64,000 nt of DNA from G965205725 sp965205725 (GTDB lineage: Bacteria > Pseudomonadota > Gammaproteobacteria > Pseudomonadales > Halieaceae). A model generated the notes under the pieces. It worked only from the letters and a program-made list of their open reading frames with translations. It did not search any database and had not been told where the DNA came from. Positions 55,762-63,732 of this stretch are shown in pieces; within the stretch, counting starts at the first letter, position 1; every line of letters begins with the position of its first letter. The stretch covers positions 806,001-870,000 of the forward strand of contig OZ242189.1 of the NCBI GenBank assembly GCA_965205725.1, in the 5' to 3' direction. The position numbers were made by a program, and so were the translations under genes.

Positions 55762-56986
55762 ACAATCTGACAACAAAAAACCTGACAAAAAATCTGGCAA
55801 AGCGTCCAACAAAGAATTACTTGAGGAACTGGGGATTGATTTATCTGTGGCCAGGAAGCCTGTTCGCTCACCACGCGAGGAGCGGATTATTGCAGGATTT
55901 GAAGAAATCCAGCGTTTCGTCGAAGAACAGGGGCGTCCACCAATTCACGGTGAAGATAAAGATATATTTGAACGACTCTATGCAATTCGCCTGGATAAAA
56001 TTCGCTCGCAAGAAGAGTGTAGCAAGCTTGTTGTTGATGCCGATGTACAGGGACTACTGAAGAGTGCATCGCGATTGGCAGAACCTCCAGCAGAGTATGG
56101 CAGTGATAAAGAGTTGCTAGGGGAGCTTGGCATTGATACAGCAAAAGAAGGCGATATTACCTTTTTAAAGCATGTAAAGCCGCGAGCAGAAGTACAAGCC
56201 GCTGAAGAAATAGCCAGTAGAACACCCTGTGAGGACTTTGAAATATTCAAGCCGGTTTTTAACGCGGTTCAGGAGGAATTGAAAAACGGTGTCCGCGTGA
56301 CTCGTCCTTTTAAAGATAATGCCGAAATTCGACAGGGAGACCTTTTTATATTATCCGGGCAAAAGGTTTATGTGGCTGAGGTGGGGGAAGAATTTGTACC
56401 TGATCACGGGAGACCAGATTGCCGATTGCGTGTTATTTACGACAATGGCACTGAAAGTGACATTTTATTGCGCTCATTGCAAAGAGCGCTGAATAAAGAC
56501 GAGGCGGGAAGGAGAATAACCGACAAATCGTTTGGTCCGCTATTCTCAGGTGAATCTGATAATGAGGACTTGGCGAGTGGGGCTATATATGTTTTGCGAA
56601 GCAAGTCCGATCATCCAGTCATACAAGAGAACAGAAAAACTATTCACAAAATTGGTGTCACAGGCGGAAGCGTTACCAGGCGTATAGCCAATACAAAACT
56701 CGACCCGACATACTTGATGGCTGAGGTTGAAGTCGTGGCGACCTACGAGCTCTACAACATAAACCGAAGCAAACTTGAGCATATCCTTCACAAGTTTTTT
56801 GAGAACACCAGGCTTGATATTCAGATCAATGATCGTTTTGGCAATCCGGTAATTCCACGAGAATGGTTTTTGGTGCCTTTGTTCGTAATTGACGACGTGG
56901 TTGAAAAGATAAAGGATGGAACCATTAGCAAATATTCTTATGATATGGAATCGGCCACGTTGGTGCCAATGCTGGGAAAGCGATGA
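55754..56986 (+). CDS. GIY-YIG (T5orf172-type) nuclease of the putative defence operon
   Basis: The C-terminal third of this 410-residue protein is a GIY-YIG domain: GAIYV (276-280), HKIGVTGG (298-305), Arg309/310 and the metal-binding Glu342 in SKLEHILHKFF. WFLVPLFVIDDVVEKI closes it. The N-terminal part carries two copies of an ELLxELGID box (21-29 and 120-128) separated by a helical RIIAGFEEIQRFVEEQGRPP module, and may dock on the helicase. It overlaps the helicase gene by 8 nt. Codon use looks more AT-rich than in the core genes. Confidence 0.87.
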   Translation: MAEQSDNKKPDKKSGKASNKELLEELGIDLSVARKPVRSPREERIIAGFEEIQRFVEEQGRPPIHGEDKDIFERLYAIRLDKIRSQEECSKLVVDADVQGLLKSASRLAEPPAEYGSDKELLGELGIDTAKEGDITFLKHVKPRAEVQAAEEIASRTPCEDFEIFKPVFNAVQEELKNGVRVTRPFKDNAEIRQGDLFILSGQKVYVAEVGEEFVPDHGRPDCRLRVIYDNGTESDILLRSLQRALNKDEAGRRITDKSFGPLFSGESDNEDLASGAIYVLRSKSDHPVIQENRKTIHKIGVTGGSVTRRIANTKLDPTYLMAEVEVVATYELYNINRSKLEHILHKFFENTRLDIQINDRFGNPVIPREWFLVPLFVIDDVVEKIKDGTISKYSYDMESATLVPMLGKR

Positions 56987-57079
56987 GCTATGTGGAATAA
57001 GGAAGAGAACGTGAAATGGACAAATTCGGAGAACAGCTAGACCTCCCATAGGCCAATCTAGTGTAGTGTCCTAAACATA

Positions 57080-57184
57080 CTATACATTTTTTAATGCTCT
57101 CTTGGCTCGACCTACTTTTTCCAGTATGTTTTCTACGCTTTTTGTCCAGGTAAAGGGTTTCGGTGAATCATTGTGATGATTATT
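57080..57184 (-). pseudogene. 3' remnant of an IS630-family transposase
   Basis: The minus-strand frame ending at TAG 57080-57082 reads NDSPKPFTWTKSVENILEK then VGRAKRALKNV. This is the characteristic C-terminus of IS630-type transposases. No start or catalytic DDE part remains; the frame meets a stop shortly upstream. The surrounding 57000-57310 has no other recognisable gene. Confidence 0.7.
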
Positions 57185-57314
57185 TTGTTTGTGACATCAC
57201 ACTAGGTCCTTGAACCTCAAATGGACGAAAAAGTACTCTAAGCCCGTCAGGCAAGGGGGTCTAAAGCCCAACGGTACGAAAAGTCACTTTAAGGAACTCC
57301 GCCAGGTTTTTACT

Positions 57315-57596
57315 TTACAAGCCCAGCTCGCTATGAGAACCAAGACGAACGAGCTGCAATACCTCGTCATCGGGCGTGCGGTAGATCAGCACTAAATCAG
57401 GCTTGATATGACAATCTCGATGATCCGACCAGTTTCCACTTAGGGAGTGGTCTCTGTGTTTTTCTGGCAAGGGCTGGTTATTAATCAGCCCCTTCAGTAC
57501 GTCCACCAAGGTAGTTTCAAGCGTGGCTCGATGGCGACCTTTCAATTCTCGCTTGTAGTCCCGTTTAAATTGCCCGGTTCGTTCAATCTCCCTCAT
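57315..57596 (-). CDS. yafQ: YafQ-family mRNA interferase toxin
   Basis: This 93-residue RelE/ParE-superfamily toxin begins MREIERTGQFKRDYKRE. The YafQ core PLPEKHRDHSLSGNW precedes CHIKPDLVLIYR, with the catalytic histidine pattern of YafQ. It would cut mRNA on the ribosome unless bound by the antitoxin. The start overlaps the antitoxin gene by 14 nt. The last residues SHSELGL are normal for the family. Confidence 0.9.
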   Translation of the reverse strand: MREIERTGQFKRDYKRELKGRHRATLETTLVDVLKGLINNQPLPEKHRDHSLSGNWSDHRDCHIKPDLVLIYRTPDDEVLQLVRLGSHSELGL

Positions 57597-57846
57597 TCAA
57601 ATCTTCCAGAAGTGCATCCATACTATCGAAAGATTTCAATTTCCCATTTCGAGCTTCCTTCATTGCCGCAATGGTTTCGGCGTTGGGGACTAGTGGTTCA
57701 AAAGGTAGCGCCTTTTCCTTGGCGATACGGGTCAGCATCAGCCGGAAGGCATCTGAGACGGTTAGCCCCATGCTAGCAAGCACAACGGTAGCTTCTTCTT
57801 TGATGTGCTCATCTATACGGGCACGAACAACGGCATTTGCAACCAT
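57583..57846 (-). CDS. dinJ: DinJ/RelB-family antitoxin
   Basis: This 87-residue ribbon-helix-helix antitoxin has the DNA-binding start ANAVVRARIDEHIKEEATVVL, then ASMGLTVSDAFRLMLTRIA and a C-terminal toxin-wrapping tail (NGKLKSFDSMDALLEDLN). It is first in a two-gene operon with the toxin, as in E. coli dinJ-yafQ. It normally represses its own promoter. Confidence 0.9.
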   Translation of the reverse strand: MVANAVVRARIDEHIKEEATVVLASMGLTVSDAFRLMLTRIAKEKALPFEPLVPNAETIAAMKEARNGKLKSFDSMDALLEDLNEGD

Positions 57847-57870
57847 AATAATTCTCCAATAAGGTTTGTA

Positions 57871-57881
57871 CTACATTGTAG
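57871..57881. promoter_or_regulatory. possible DinJ operator
   Basis: The near-palindrome CTACATTGTAG lies 25 bp upstream of the antitoxin ATG, where the autoregulatory site of a dinJ-yafQ operon is expected. Its assignment rests on position and symmetry only. Confidence 0.35.
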
Positions 57882-57919
57882 CCCACAGAAGCAGATTATA
57901 CAATCCCTTGTGCGGGTTC

Positions 57920-59291
57920 TGTTAGTAACACATAAACTGTCCGGTCTTGTAGCACATGATCTGTCCGGTTCTCATAGGACCCCGAGGAGGGGCGCTTATG
58001 AGACGGACAGAGTGGCTACAGGAGACTCGACTAATGAGATTCGAGGAAGCTTATGGGGGTTGGACGGAGAGCCGTCTGACCCAGGAGGAGGCGGCGCGAT
58101 TGTTAGGGGTTTGTGACCGGACATTTCGCCGCTACATTGATCGATATGAGGAAGAGGGCCTGGAGGGTCTCATCGACAAACGCTTATCACAGATATCGCA
58201 CCGCCGCGCTCCAGTCGACGAGGTCATGCGTCTGGTGGATCGGTATCGTAATCGGCACAGGGGCTGGAATGTGAAGCACTACTATTCCTGGTACAAACGA
58301 GAGGGAGGCCAGCGCAGCTACTCGTGGGTGAAGAATACCTTGCAAGGGGCTGGCGCAGTGAAGAAGGCAGCTCAACGTGGCGTCCACCGTAAACAGCGTG
58401 ACCGGTCACCCTGGCCGGGGATGATGTTGCATCAGGACGGCAGCCAGCATCAATGGGTACCTGGGCAGTACTGGGACCTGATCGTTACCATGGATGATGC
58501 CACTAATGAGCACTACTCGATGTTCTTTTGCGACGAAGAAGGGACACAGAGCAGCTTTCGGGGTGTTCGTGACGTCATTGAAGGGCGCGGTCTGTTTTGT
58601 TCTCTGTATACAGATCGAGGCAGCCATTACTGGATAACACCTGAGGCAGGCGGGAAGGTCGACAAAGTGACCCTGACGCAATTCGGGCGGGCGATGGGCC
58701 AGTTGGGTATTGAGATGATCCCGGCCTATTCACCAGAGGCCCGAGGCCGCTCTGAGCGTGTGTTTAGCACCCACCAGGACCGGTTGGTCAAGGAGTTGGC
58801 CCTGGCCGGTATCACGGACATGGACAGCGCCAATAAATATCTGACCGAGACCTACCTGACGGCTTATAACGCTGAGTTTACACAGCCACCGCCAGAAGAA
58901 GGCTCAGCCTTTGTTGGGTGCCGGGATAAATCGGTGCTGGATGACATCCTGTGTGAGCGCTTTGAGCGAACGGTGAGAAAGGACAATTGCGTACACTTTG
59001 AAGGCTTAGTGCTGCAGATACCTGCGGATCGCCACCGCTGCCATTATGTGAAGGCAAAGGTCAAAGTTCTACGTTACCCCGATGGCACTCTTTCGATTCA
59101 ACACGGTCCACGAGAACTGGCGAGATATGACGCCTTGGGTCAGGCAATATCAGATGAACTACCGGTTGCAGCCTAATGTCCGCGGCTCAGCCAAGGTGGC
59201 AGGAAGACGCTTCATAGAGCCTTCCAGCAATCAAACAAAAAGCGGACAATCTATGTGCTACAGAACCGGACATTTCTATTTGTTGCTAACA
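57920..59291 (+). mobile_element. ISNCY (IS1202-like) insertion sequence with 16-bp target duplication
   Basis: The 1372-bp element begins TGTTAGTAACA and ends with the matching inverted repeat TGTTGCTAACA. The inverted similarity continues for about 50 bp, including GTAGCACAT and GTCCGG blocks on both sides. It is flanked by perfect 16-bp direct repeats TCCCTTGTGCGGGTTC at 57904-57919 and 59292-59307. Long target duplications are known for the IS1202 group. It inserted into the left end of the neighbouring IS481-like element. Confidence 0.88.
57998..59176 (+). CDS. ISNCY-family transposase
   Basis: This 392-residue transposase has an N-terminal helix-turn-helix (LTQEEAARLLGVCDRTFRRY). A DDE integrase core follows, with LHQDGSQHQW (first Asp), SLYTDRGSHYW (second Asp) and a Glu in YSPEARGRSERVF. 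The ATG at 57998 has CGAGGAGGGG upstream; an in-frame ATG 42 nt earlier lacks such a site. It appears intact, so the element may still be active. Confidence 0.9.
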   Translation: MRRTEWLQETRLMRFEEAYGGWTESRLTQEEAARLLGVCDRTFRRYIDRYEEEGLEGLIDKRLSQISHRRAPVDEVMRLVDRYRNRHRGWNVKHYYSWYKREGGQRSYSWVKNTLQGAGAVKKAAQRGVHRKQRDRSPWPGMMLHQDGSQHQWVPGQYWDLIVTMDDATNEHYSMFFCDEEGTQSSFRGVRDVIEGRGLFCSLYTDRGSHYWITPEAGGKVDKVTLTQFGRAMGQLGIEMIPAYSPEARGRSERVFSTHQDRLVKELALAGITDMDSANKYLTETYLTAYNAEFTQPPPEEGSAFVGCRDKSVLDDILCERFERTVRKDNCVHFEGLVLQIPADRHRCHYVKAKVKVLRYPDGTLSIQHGPRELARYDALGQAISDELPVAA

Positions 59292-59324
59292 TCCCTTGTG
59301 CGGGTTCAGCACCTGTGAGACAAA

Positions 59325-60065
59325 TCAGGCTGCCTGCATGAGTGTCTGATAATAGCTTATTGGTGTTTCCAAACCTATCCCATCATGGGGTCGATAGTGA
59401 TTGTAGTATTGTTGATAGTCCGCCAACGCTTTATTCACCGCAGCAACCGTCAAACTGCCCTCGTAAAATGGATAGAACTCATAACGCGTCGTGCCGTTGG
59501 CTCGCTCAACACAGCCGTTCCATTTGGGCTTTCTGGGTGGCAATACAAATAGAGGTATTTTCAACAGCTTACAGGCCTGCTCAAACTCATCCCTGAACTC
59601 ACTGCCGCCATCCACCTGAACAGAGACCAGGGCGTCAGGTCGCTGTGCGATCAGATCGTCAAGGAAACGCTTGGCATTGCGGCTGCTGGCGCTACTGTAG
59701 GCCCGCATAATCGTGGTACCGGTGACCGGGCAGGTGGCTTTAAACGCTTTGAGGGCAAAGCCTTCGGTAAAGCTGACACTTATGGGGTCAACCTGCATCA
59801 GCTCTCCGGGCTGCTTGGCCTTCATGCCGTATTTCCAGCGTTTGGCGTGGTGCTTAAACGGGCGGCGACGTTTTGGCTTTATTTGTCCGAAGTAGAAGGC
59901 GACAGGCACAATGCGGTTCAGTCGGAGCAGCTTCTTCAATAGGCGGCCTACAGTGCTAATGCTCAGTGTAAAACCCTGATCACGGTTCAGCACTTTCCAG
60001 ATTTTGCGCTTAGCCGATGACGCTGCCTCAGGTGTTGAACTTGCTGTTCTTGCTGTTTGTTCCAT
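59325..60065 (-). pseudogene. IS481-like transposase, C-terminal (integrase core) part
   Basis: This frame holds the DDE integrase core: MQVDPISVSF (first Asp), VSVQVDGGSEFRDEF (second Asp) and KPKWNGCVERANGTTRYEF (Glu). It continues the helix-turn-helix frame after a -1 shift near 60005-60030, where AKRKIWKVLNRDQGF picks up. No obvious slippery heptamer is present in the overlap, so I favour a mutation over programmed frameshifting. Confidence 0.75.
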
Positions 60066-60325
60066 TGCACCGCACGGGTACGCGCAGGGCGACAGCTAAG
60101 CCTTTCCAGACCGGCCATACCCTGCTCCTGATAACGCTTTAACCAGCGGTAATAGGTGGCCTTAGACCAACCAATAGCCTCAAAGCAAGTGGCACTGTTA
60201 CAGCCTTCGGCTTTTAGTGTGCGGTAAAGCTTCAGCGTCTTCATCCGCGCTATCGCATCGGCACCGGCGGTATCGCTAATGGCCCAACTTTTGTATGATT
60301 TGATACGCAGGCTTTTGGTCTGCAT
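59987..60325 (-). pseudogene. IS481-like transposase, N-terminal HTH part
   Basis: This 112-codon frame starts MQTKSLRIKSYKSWAI and has an HTH segment CNSATCFEAIGWSKATYYRWLK. It ends in a few out-of-frame residues after LRQRHRL. Together with the integrase-core frame it makes one ordinary transposase of about 340 residues. The first codons are also found in the miniature element near mnmA. Confidence 0.75.
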
Positions 60326-60460
60326 CGGGTCGTCTCCTGTGTGGATTTAACAACTCACAGGCGACCCGATTTTTACACTTTAAGAAGTCTCACTTCTATC
60401 TGAACCAGGACACTATAAAATACATATAAAACAGTGGGTCATAAAGGATACTCTGGTTCC

Positions 60461-61084
60461 ATGAAACAACCCCTTATCAATATGCTTGAGATGCAACATC
60501 GCATGAATACTCGAGTGCATGAAGACTGGATAAATCAGGGCTTTGAATGGTATCGGGCTGCCTGGGTCGAATGCGGGGAATTGATGGATCATCAGGGGTA
60601 TAAATGGTGGAAAGCTCAAGCGGCCGATTTGCCGCAGGTTCAGTTGGAAATAGTTGACATCTGGCACTTCGGCATGAGCGCGATACTGGCCGAAGAGGGT
60701 GATATCGGCATGAGTGCCGAGCGGATTTTGGCTGAACTGGAGCAGCACGAGCCAAGCAATTTGGCGGTACTGGAAGCAACCGAGTCTCTGGCTGAGCATG
60801 TACTGGTGAACAAGAGCTTCTCTCCTGCCAAATTTTGGGACTTGATGACAGCGGCGAGTATGAGTTTTGATCAGCTCTATACCTCCTATGTCGGCAAGAA
60901 TGTACTGAATTTTTTTCGTCAGGATCACGGCTATAACAATGGCAGTTACATGAAGGAGTGGGCCGGCCGCGAAGATAACGAGCATTTGTTTGAACTGGCG
61001 GAGGCCTTGGATAGCAGCAGTGCTGCCTATGCAGATGAGCTGTATCAGGCATTGGCGGCGCGCTATCAGGAACTTTGCGCCTGA
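60461..61084 (+). CDS. dimeric dUTP diphosphatase
   Basis: This 207-residue all-alpha dUTPase (dUTPase_2, MazG-like fold) hydrolyses dUTP to dUMP and keeps uracil out of DNA. The metal-binding ExxE and ExxD motifs are WVECGELMDHQGYKWWK and LEIVDIWHFG. YVGKNVLNFFRQDHGY is the conserved C-terminal block. I chose ATG 60461; a GTG 27 nt upstream lacks a ribosome site. The IS481-like element ends 48 bp upstream and may have replaced its original promoter. Confidence 0.9.
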   Translation: MKQPLINMLEMQHRMNTRVHEDWINQGFEWYRAAWVECGELMDHQGYKWWKAQAADLPQVQLEIVDIWHFGMSAILAEEGDIGMSAERILAELEQHEPSNLAVLEATESLAEHVLVNKSFSPAKFWDLMTAASMSFDQLYTSYVGKNVLNFFRQDHGYNNGSYMKEWAGREDNEHLFELAEALDSSSAAYADELYQALAARYQELCA

Positions 61085-61090
61085 TTTTTT

Positions 61091-61984
61091 ATGACGGACT
61101 CCAGCAACAAATTATCGACATCGGCCCTGGCCAAAAAACTGGATATTCCCTCCCAGCAATTATTTGCGACACTCAAGGATTATGGCTGGATATCACGCCA
61201 CGAAGATAGCTGGATACTCACTGCAAAAGGGGAGTTTGAGGGAGGTAGCTATCAAGAGAGCAGGCGTTACGGGCGCTATATAGTTTGGCCTGAATCTTTG
61301 CAGGGGCATCGGTTGGTTTCTGCCATAGAGTCTAACAAGCGCATGACCGCTGCGGGGATGCGGCGCTTCTTCCAGGGCCTGGAGCTTCGACAGATTAATC
61401 GCGCACTGGCCGAGCTGGGTTTGCAAATACATACTGTATTGGGCTGGGAGTTAACCGAGCTTGGCAAACGGCTGGGTGGACAGCAACAGGAGAGTGAAAC
61501 CAGCGGTGCCTTATTTGTGAACTGGCCTTACGACTTTGTTGAAAACCCGATTTTACAGCGGGAATTGCAGGCGCTGCTTAATGTTAAACACAGTGAACAG
61601 CAAACGGCTGTTGACGATGACTTGTTTGCAGCGGTTGCCGAGCAGCCACGGGGAGGCCATATGGGTGTTGACGGGCACCAGCTTAATACCCGGTTGCAGC
61701 GCCAGGTGTGCAACTGGCTTTATATGGCGCAGTTGGCACACGCTCATCAGCGGGCACTGCCAGTCAGCGATGAGTTCTTTGCCGACTTCTACCTGCCAGC
61801 AGCCGGCGTCTACATTGAATGCTGGGAAGCTGAAGAAGGCAAGGATCGTCTGGCAACGAAATTGCGCAAGAAAGACCTATTCAGGGAATTGCAGTTGCCA
61901 GTCATTGAGGTGAATGCGCCTGATATTTTGCGGCTGGATGACGTGCTCGGCAAGGCGCTCATAAAGTTCGGTATTCGTGTTTAG
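61091..61984 (+). CDS. unrecognised protein: N-terminal winged helix, C-terminal nuclease-like region
   Basis: This 297-residue protein has an N-terminal HTH-like segment (TSALAKKLDIPSQQLFATL, residues 10-28) reminiscent of phage antirepressor C-domains. A C-terminal region reads DFYLPAAGVYIECWE (232-246), then K257/K260 and LPVIEVNAPDIL. This D...E spacing suggests a PD-(D/E)XK or DUF559-like fold. Similar proteins are common beside gammaproteobacterial housekeeping genes and are sometimes mislabelled glycerol kinase. It starts 6 nt after the dUTPase gene. I assign no function. Confidence 0.65.
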   Translation: MTDSSNKLSTSALAKKLDIPSQQLFATLKDYGWISRHEDSWILTAKGEFEGGSYQESRRYGRYIVWPESLQGHRLVSAIESNKRMTAAGMRRFFQGLELRQINRALAELGLQIHTVLGWELTELGKRLGGQQQESETSGALFVNWPYDFVENPILQRELQALLNVKHSEQQTAVDDDLFAAVAEQPRGGHMGVDGHQLNTRLQRQVCNWLYMAQLAHAHQRALPVSDEFFADFYLPAAGVYIECWEAEEGKDRLATKLRKKDLFRELQLPVIEVNAPDILRLDDVLGKALIKFGIRV

Positions 61985-61994
61985 CGATGTCGTC

Positions 61995-63086
61995 TCAGCG
62001 TCTTTTCAGGTAGGCGCCGCACTCTACATGTTCCGTATAGGGAAATTGGTCGAACATCGCGCAGCGCTCTAACTGATGGGTTCTGCTGATCGTCGCCAGA
62101 TTATCTTGCAGGGTCTGCGGATTGCAGGAGATATAGATGATATGGTCGAACTGGCTAACCAATTGCTCAGTCAGCGGGTCGAGCCCCACCCGTGGCGGGT
62201 CTACAAAAATTGTGGAAAACTCAAAGTCAGATAAAGGCCCCAGCTCTTTAAGCCTCCTGAACTCTCTGTCGCCCTGCAATGCCTGGCAGACATCTTCAGC
62301 CGACAGGCGCACCAGAGCAATGTTCTCAATGTTGTTGCTTGCTGCGTTCTCCCTGGCAGCGGCCATGCAGGTTCTTGAAACTTCGGTAGCCAGTACCCGC
62401 CGAAAATAGTGGCTGAGCGGGAGGGTGAAATTGCCATTGCCGCAGTACAGTTCAAGTAAGTCTTGGCCCGCGCCCTGAGCGACGTCGCAGGCCCACTCAA
62501 GCATGCTCATGTTGACCTGGGCGTTGGGCTGGGTAAATCCCTGCTCGTACTGGCGATAGCTGAAGTCTCGTCCCTTTACGGTGAGAACTTCGGTGACGTA
62601 GCCCTGCCCCAGCGTTCTTTTTTGCTTCCGGGATCGGCCAATCAATTGTGCGTCGAGTGTCTCTGCCAGCTCCTGGGCGGCTTGTTCCCAGGTATCCTTG
62701 AGCTGGCGGTGATAGATGAGGGTTATCAGCAGCTCACCCGCTAGCGTGGACAGAAATTCGACTTGAAAGAGTTTGCGGCGCAGCTCAATGTTGTTTTTTA
62801 TCAAGTCAAGCAGATGCGGCATGGCCTTTTGAATACGCGCAGATACGATGGGAAACGCTTCAACTCTAAGCGGCGTTTTTCGATCCTCGGGATCAAACAT
62901 CGCGTAGAAAAGATCATCCCTATCGTGCCAAACACGAAATTCTGCGCGCATGCGAAAGGCAACCGCAGTTGAGGGAAACACCTCCAGCCCGGCTGTTCCA
63001 TAGGGTTTGAACATCGCAGAAACGCGCTGCCTTTTCTCGGCGAGCTGTTGTGGGTAGGTCTGTGGGTCAGGTATGAGCGTGGTCAT
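61995..63086 (-). CDS. trmA: tRNA (uridine-54-C5)-methyltransferase
   Basis: TrmA (363 residues) makes ribothymidine at position 54 of tRNAs and also modifies tmRNA. SAM binding is marked by LLELYCGNGNFTLPL. The catalytic motifs are FVDPPRVGLD, the nucleophile in YISCNPQTL, and the general base in EHVECGAYLKR. I chose ATG 63086 (MTTLIPDPQTYPQQL); an upstream start 33 nt earlier is less like the family. The length is normal. Confidence 0.96.
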   Translation of the reverse strand: MTTLIPDPQTYPQQLAEKRQRVSAMFKPYGTAGLEVFPSTAVAFRMRAEFRVWHDRDDLFYAMFDPEDRKTPLRVEAFPIVSARIQKAMPHLLDLIKNNIELRRKLFQVEFLSTLAGELLITLIYHRQLKDTWEQAAQELAETLDAQLIGRSRKQKRTLGQGYVTEVLTVKGRDFSYRQYEQGFTQPNAQVNMSMLEWACDVAQGAGQDLLELYCGNGNFTLPLSHYFRRVLATEVSRTCMAAARENAASNNIENIALVRLSAEDVCQALQGDREFRRLKELGPLSDFEFSTIFVDPPRVGLDPLTEQLVSQFDHIIYISCNPQTLQDNLATISRTHQLERCAMFDQFPYTEHVECGAYLKRR

Positions 63087-63121
63087 GGTCAATACGCGCA
63101 CCTGTCTCTTTGCTGCCACAT

Positions 63122-63436
63122 TTACGCCGCTGCGAATTCCGCACCAGTTGTGCCCCTGGCGGCTTCCAGCAGTAGCAGAGCAGCGGCAGTCGTTTGTTGT
63201 ACGGCCAGCTCACCGTAGACGTCCGGGCTATCACCGCGCCAGGGCGACAAGGCTGCGGCGGACTTGACCCGAAGCAGCATTAGAAATGCGCCAAGCTGCA
63301 CCGGCTCGGCCCGAGCCGCCAAAATGTCGTTGAAAGCCTGGCGAGCTTCGGTTTGATTTAGGTTCCGACTGCCGGTTTTAGCTTTGCCGGGAATGCGGAC
63401 AAATTGCGCGAATGGGTGTTCCTGGTTCACAGGCAA
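63122..63436 (-). pseudogene. truncated TrpD2/YbiB-like glycosyl transferase family gene
   Basis: Residues 6-58 (EHPFAQFVRIPGKAKTGSR, then LNQTEARQAFNDILA and LGAFLMLLRVK) match the helical N-terminal domain of the anthranilate-phosphoribosyltransferase-like TrpD2/YbiB family. The usual continuation after LRVKG is missing; about 46 unrelated codons follow before a stop just upstream of trmA. A full gene would have about 320 codons. The gene neighbours tusE as in Pseudomonas, so this is probably the decayed native copy. Confidence 0.7.
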
Positions 63437-63729
63437 TGATCAGGCCTGGGAAGCCCGGCTATTTTGCTGGCGAGTTTGGCGGGGCTGCCGGGAAAGAGTC
63501 TGAGTAGATAGAGACTGCGGCCTTTGTCAGGGCCCAATTCCTGACCGGCGTACTTCACCAGCGCACGCATAGCGGGCGCTGCTTCAAATTGCTCATAATA
63601 GGCACGCAACAGATGTATGATTTCCCAGTGCCGGGAGGTCAAAATAATTGATTCATCCGCTGCGATAGCATCAGCTATCTGCGGTGTCCATTCGCCCAAC
63701 TCAAGCAGAAAGCCTTCCTCGTCAAACAC
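63427..63729 (-). CDS. tusE: sulfur-relay protein TusE/DsrC
   Basis: This DsrC-family protein (100 residues) passes sulfur to MnmA. The family blocks are FDEEGFLLELGEWTP, SRHWEIIHLLRAYYEQF, GRSLYLLRLFPGSPAKLASKIAGLP and the penultimate active cysteine PDHCL. The start is GTG, 3 nt after the tusB stop and in the same frame as it. About 10-13 N-terminal residues usual for TusE are absent, so the 5' end may be shortened. Confidence 0.88.
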   Translation of the reverse strand: MFDEEGFLLELGEWTPQIADAIAADESIILTSRHWEIIHLLRAYYEQFEAAPAMRALVKYAGQELGPDKGRSLYLLRLFPGSPAKLASKIAGLPRPDHCL

Positions 63730-63732
63730 GGC

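Larger units (their letters stand above)
59297..60412 (-). mobile_element. IS481-like insertion sequence, frameshifted
   Basis: The element lies between TGTGCGGGTTCAG (59297) and CTGAACCAGGACA (ending 60412), which form an imperfect inverted repeat. Internal CCTGTGAG repeats occur at 59312 and, inverted, at 60354-60361. The miniature derivative at 19405-19641 has the same ends. The left end is also present at 57909-57919, where the ISNCY element interrupted it. I see no clear target duplication. Confidence 0.75.

Noticed and set aside
57210..57395. Small plus-strand frame downstream of the IS630 remnant
   Set aside because: It overlaps the yafQ coding end, has no ribosome site and no recognisable motif.
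59987..60065. Programmed -1 frameshifting in the IS481-like transposase
   Set aside because: The overlap contains no convincing slippery heptamer or downstream stem, and related transposases are usually single frames, so a disabling mutation is simpler.
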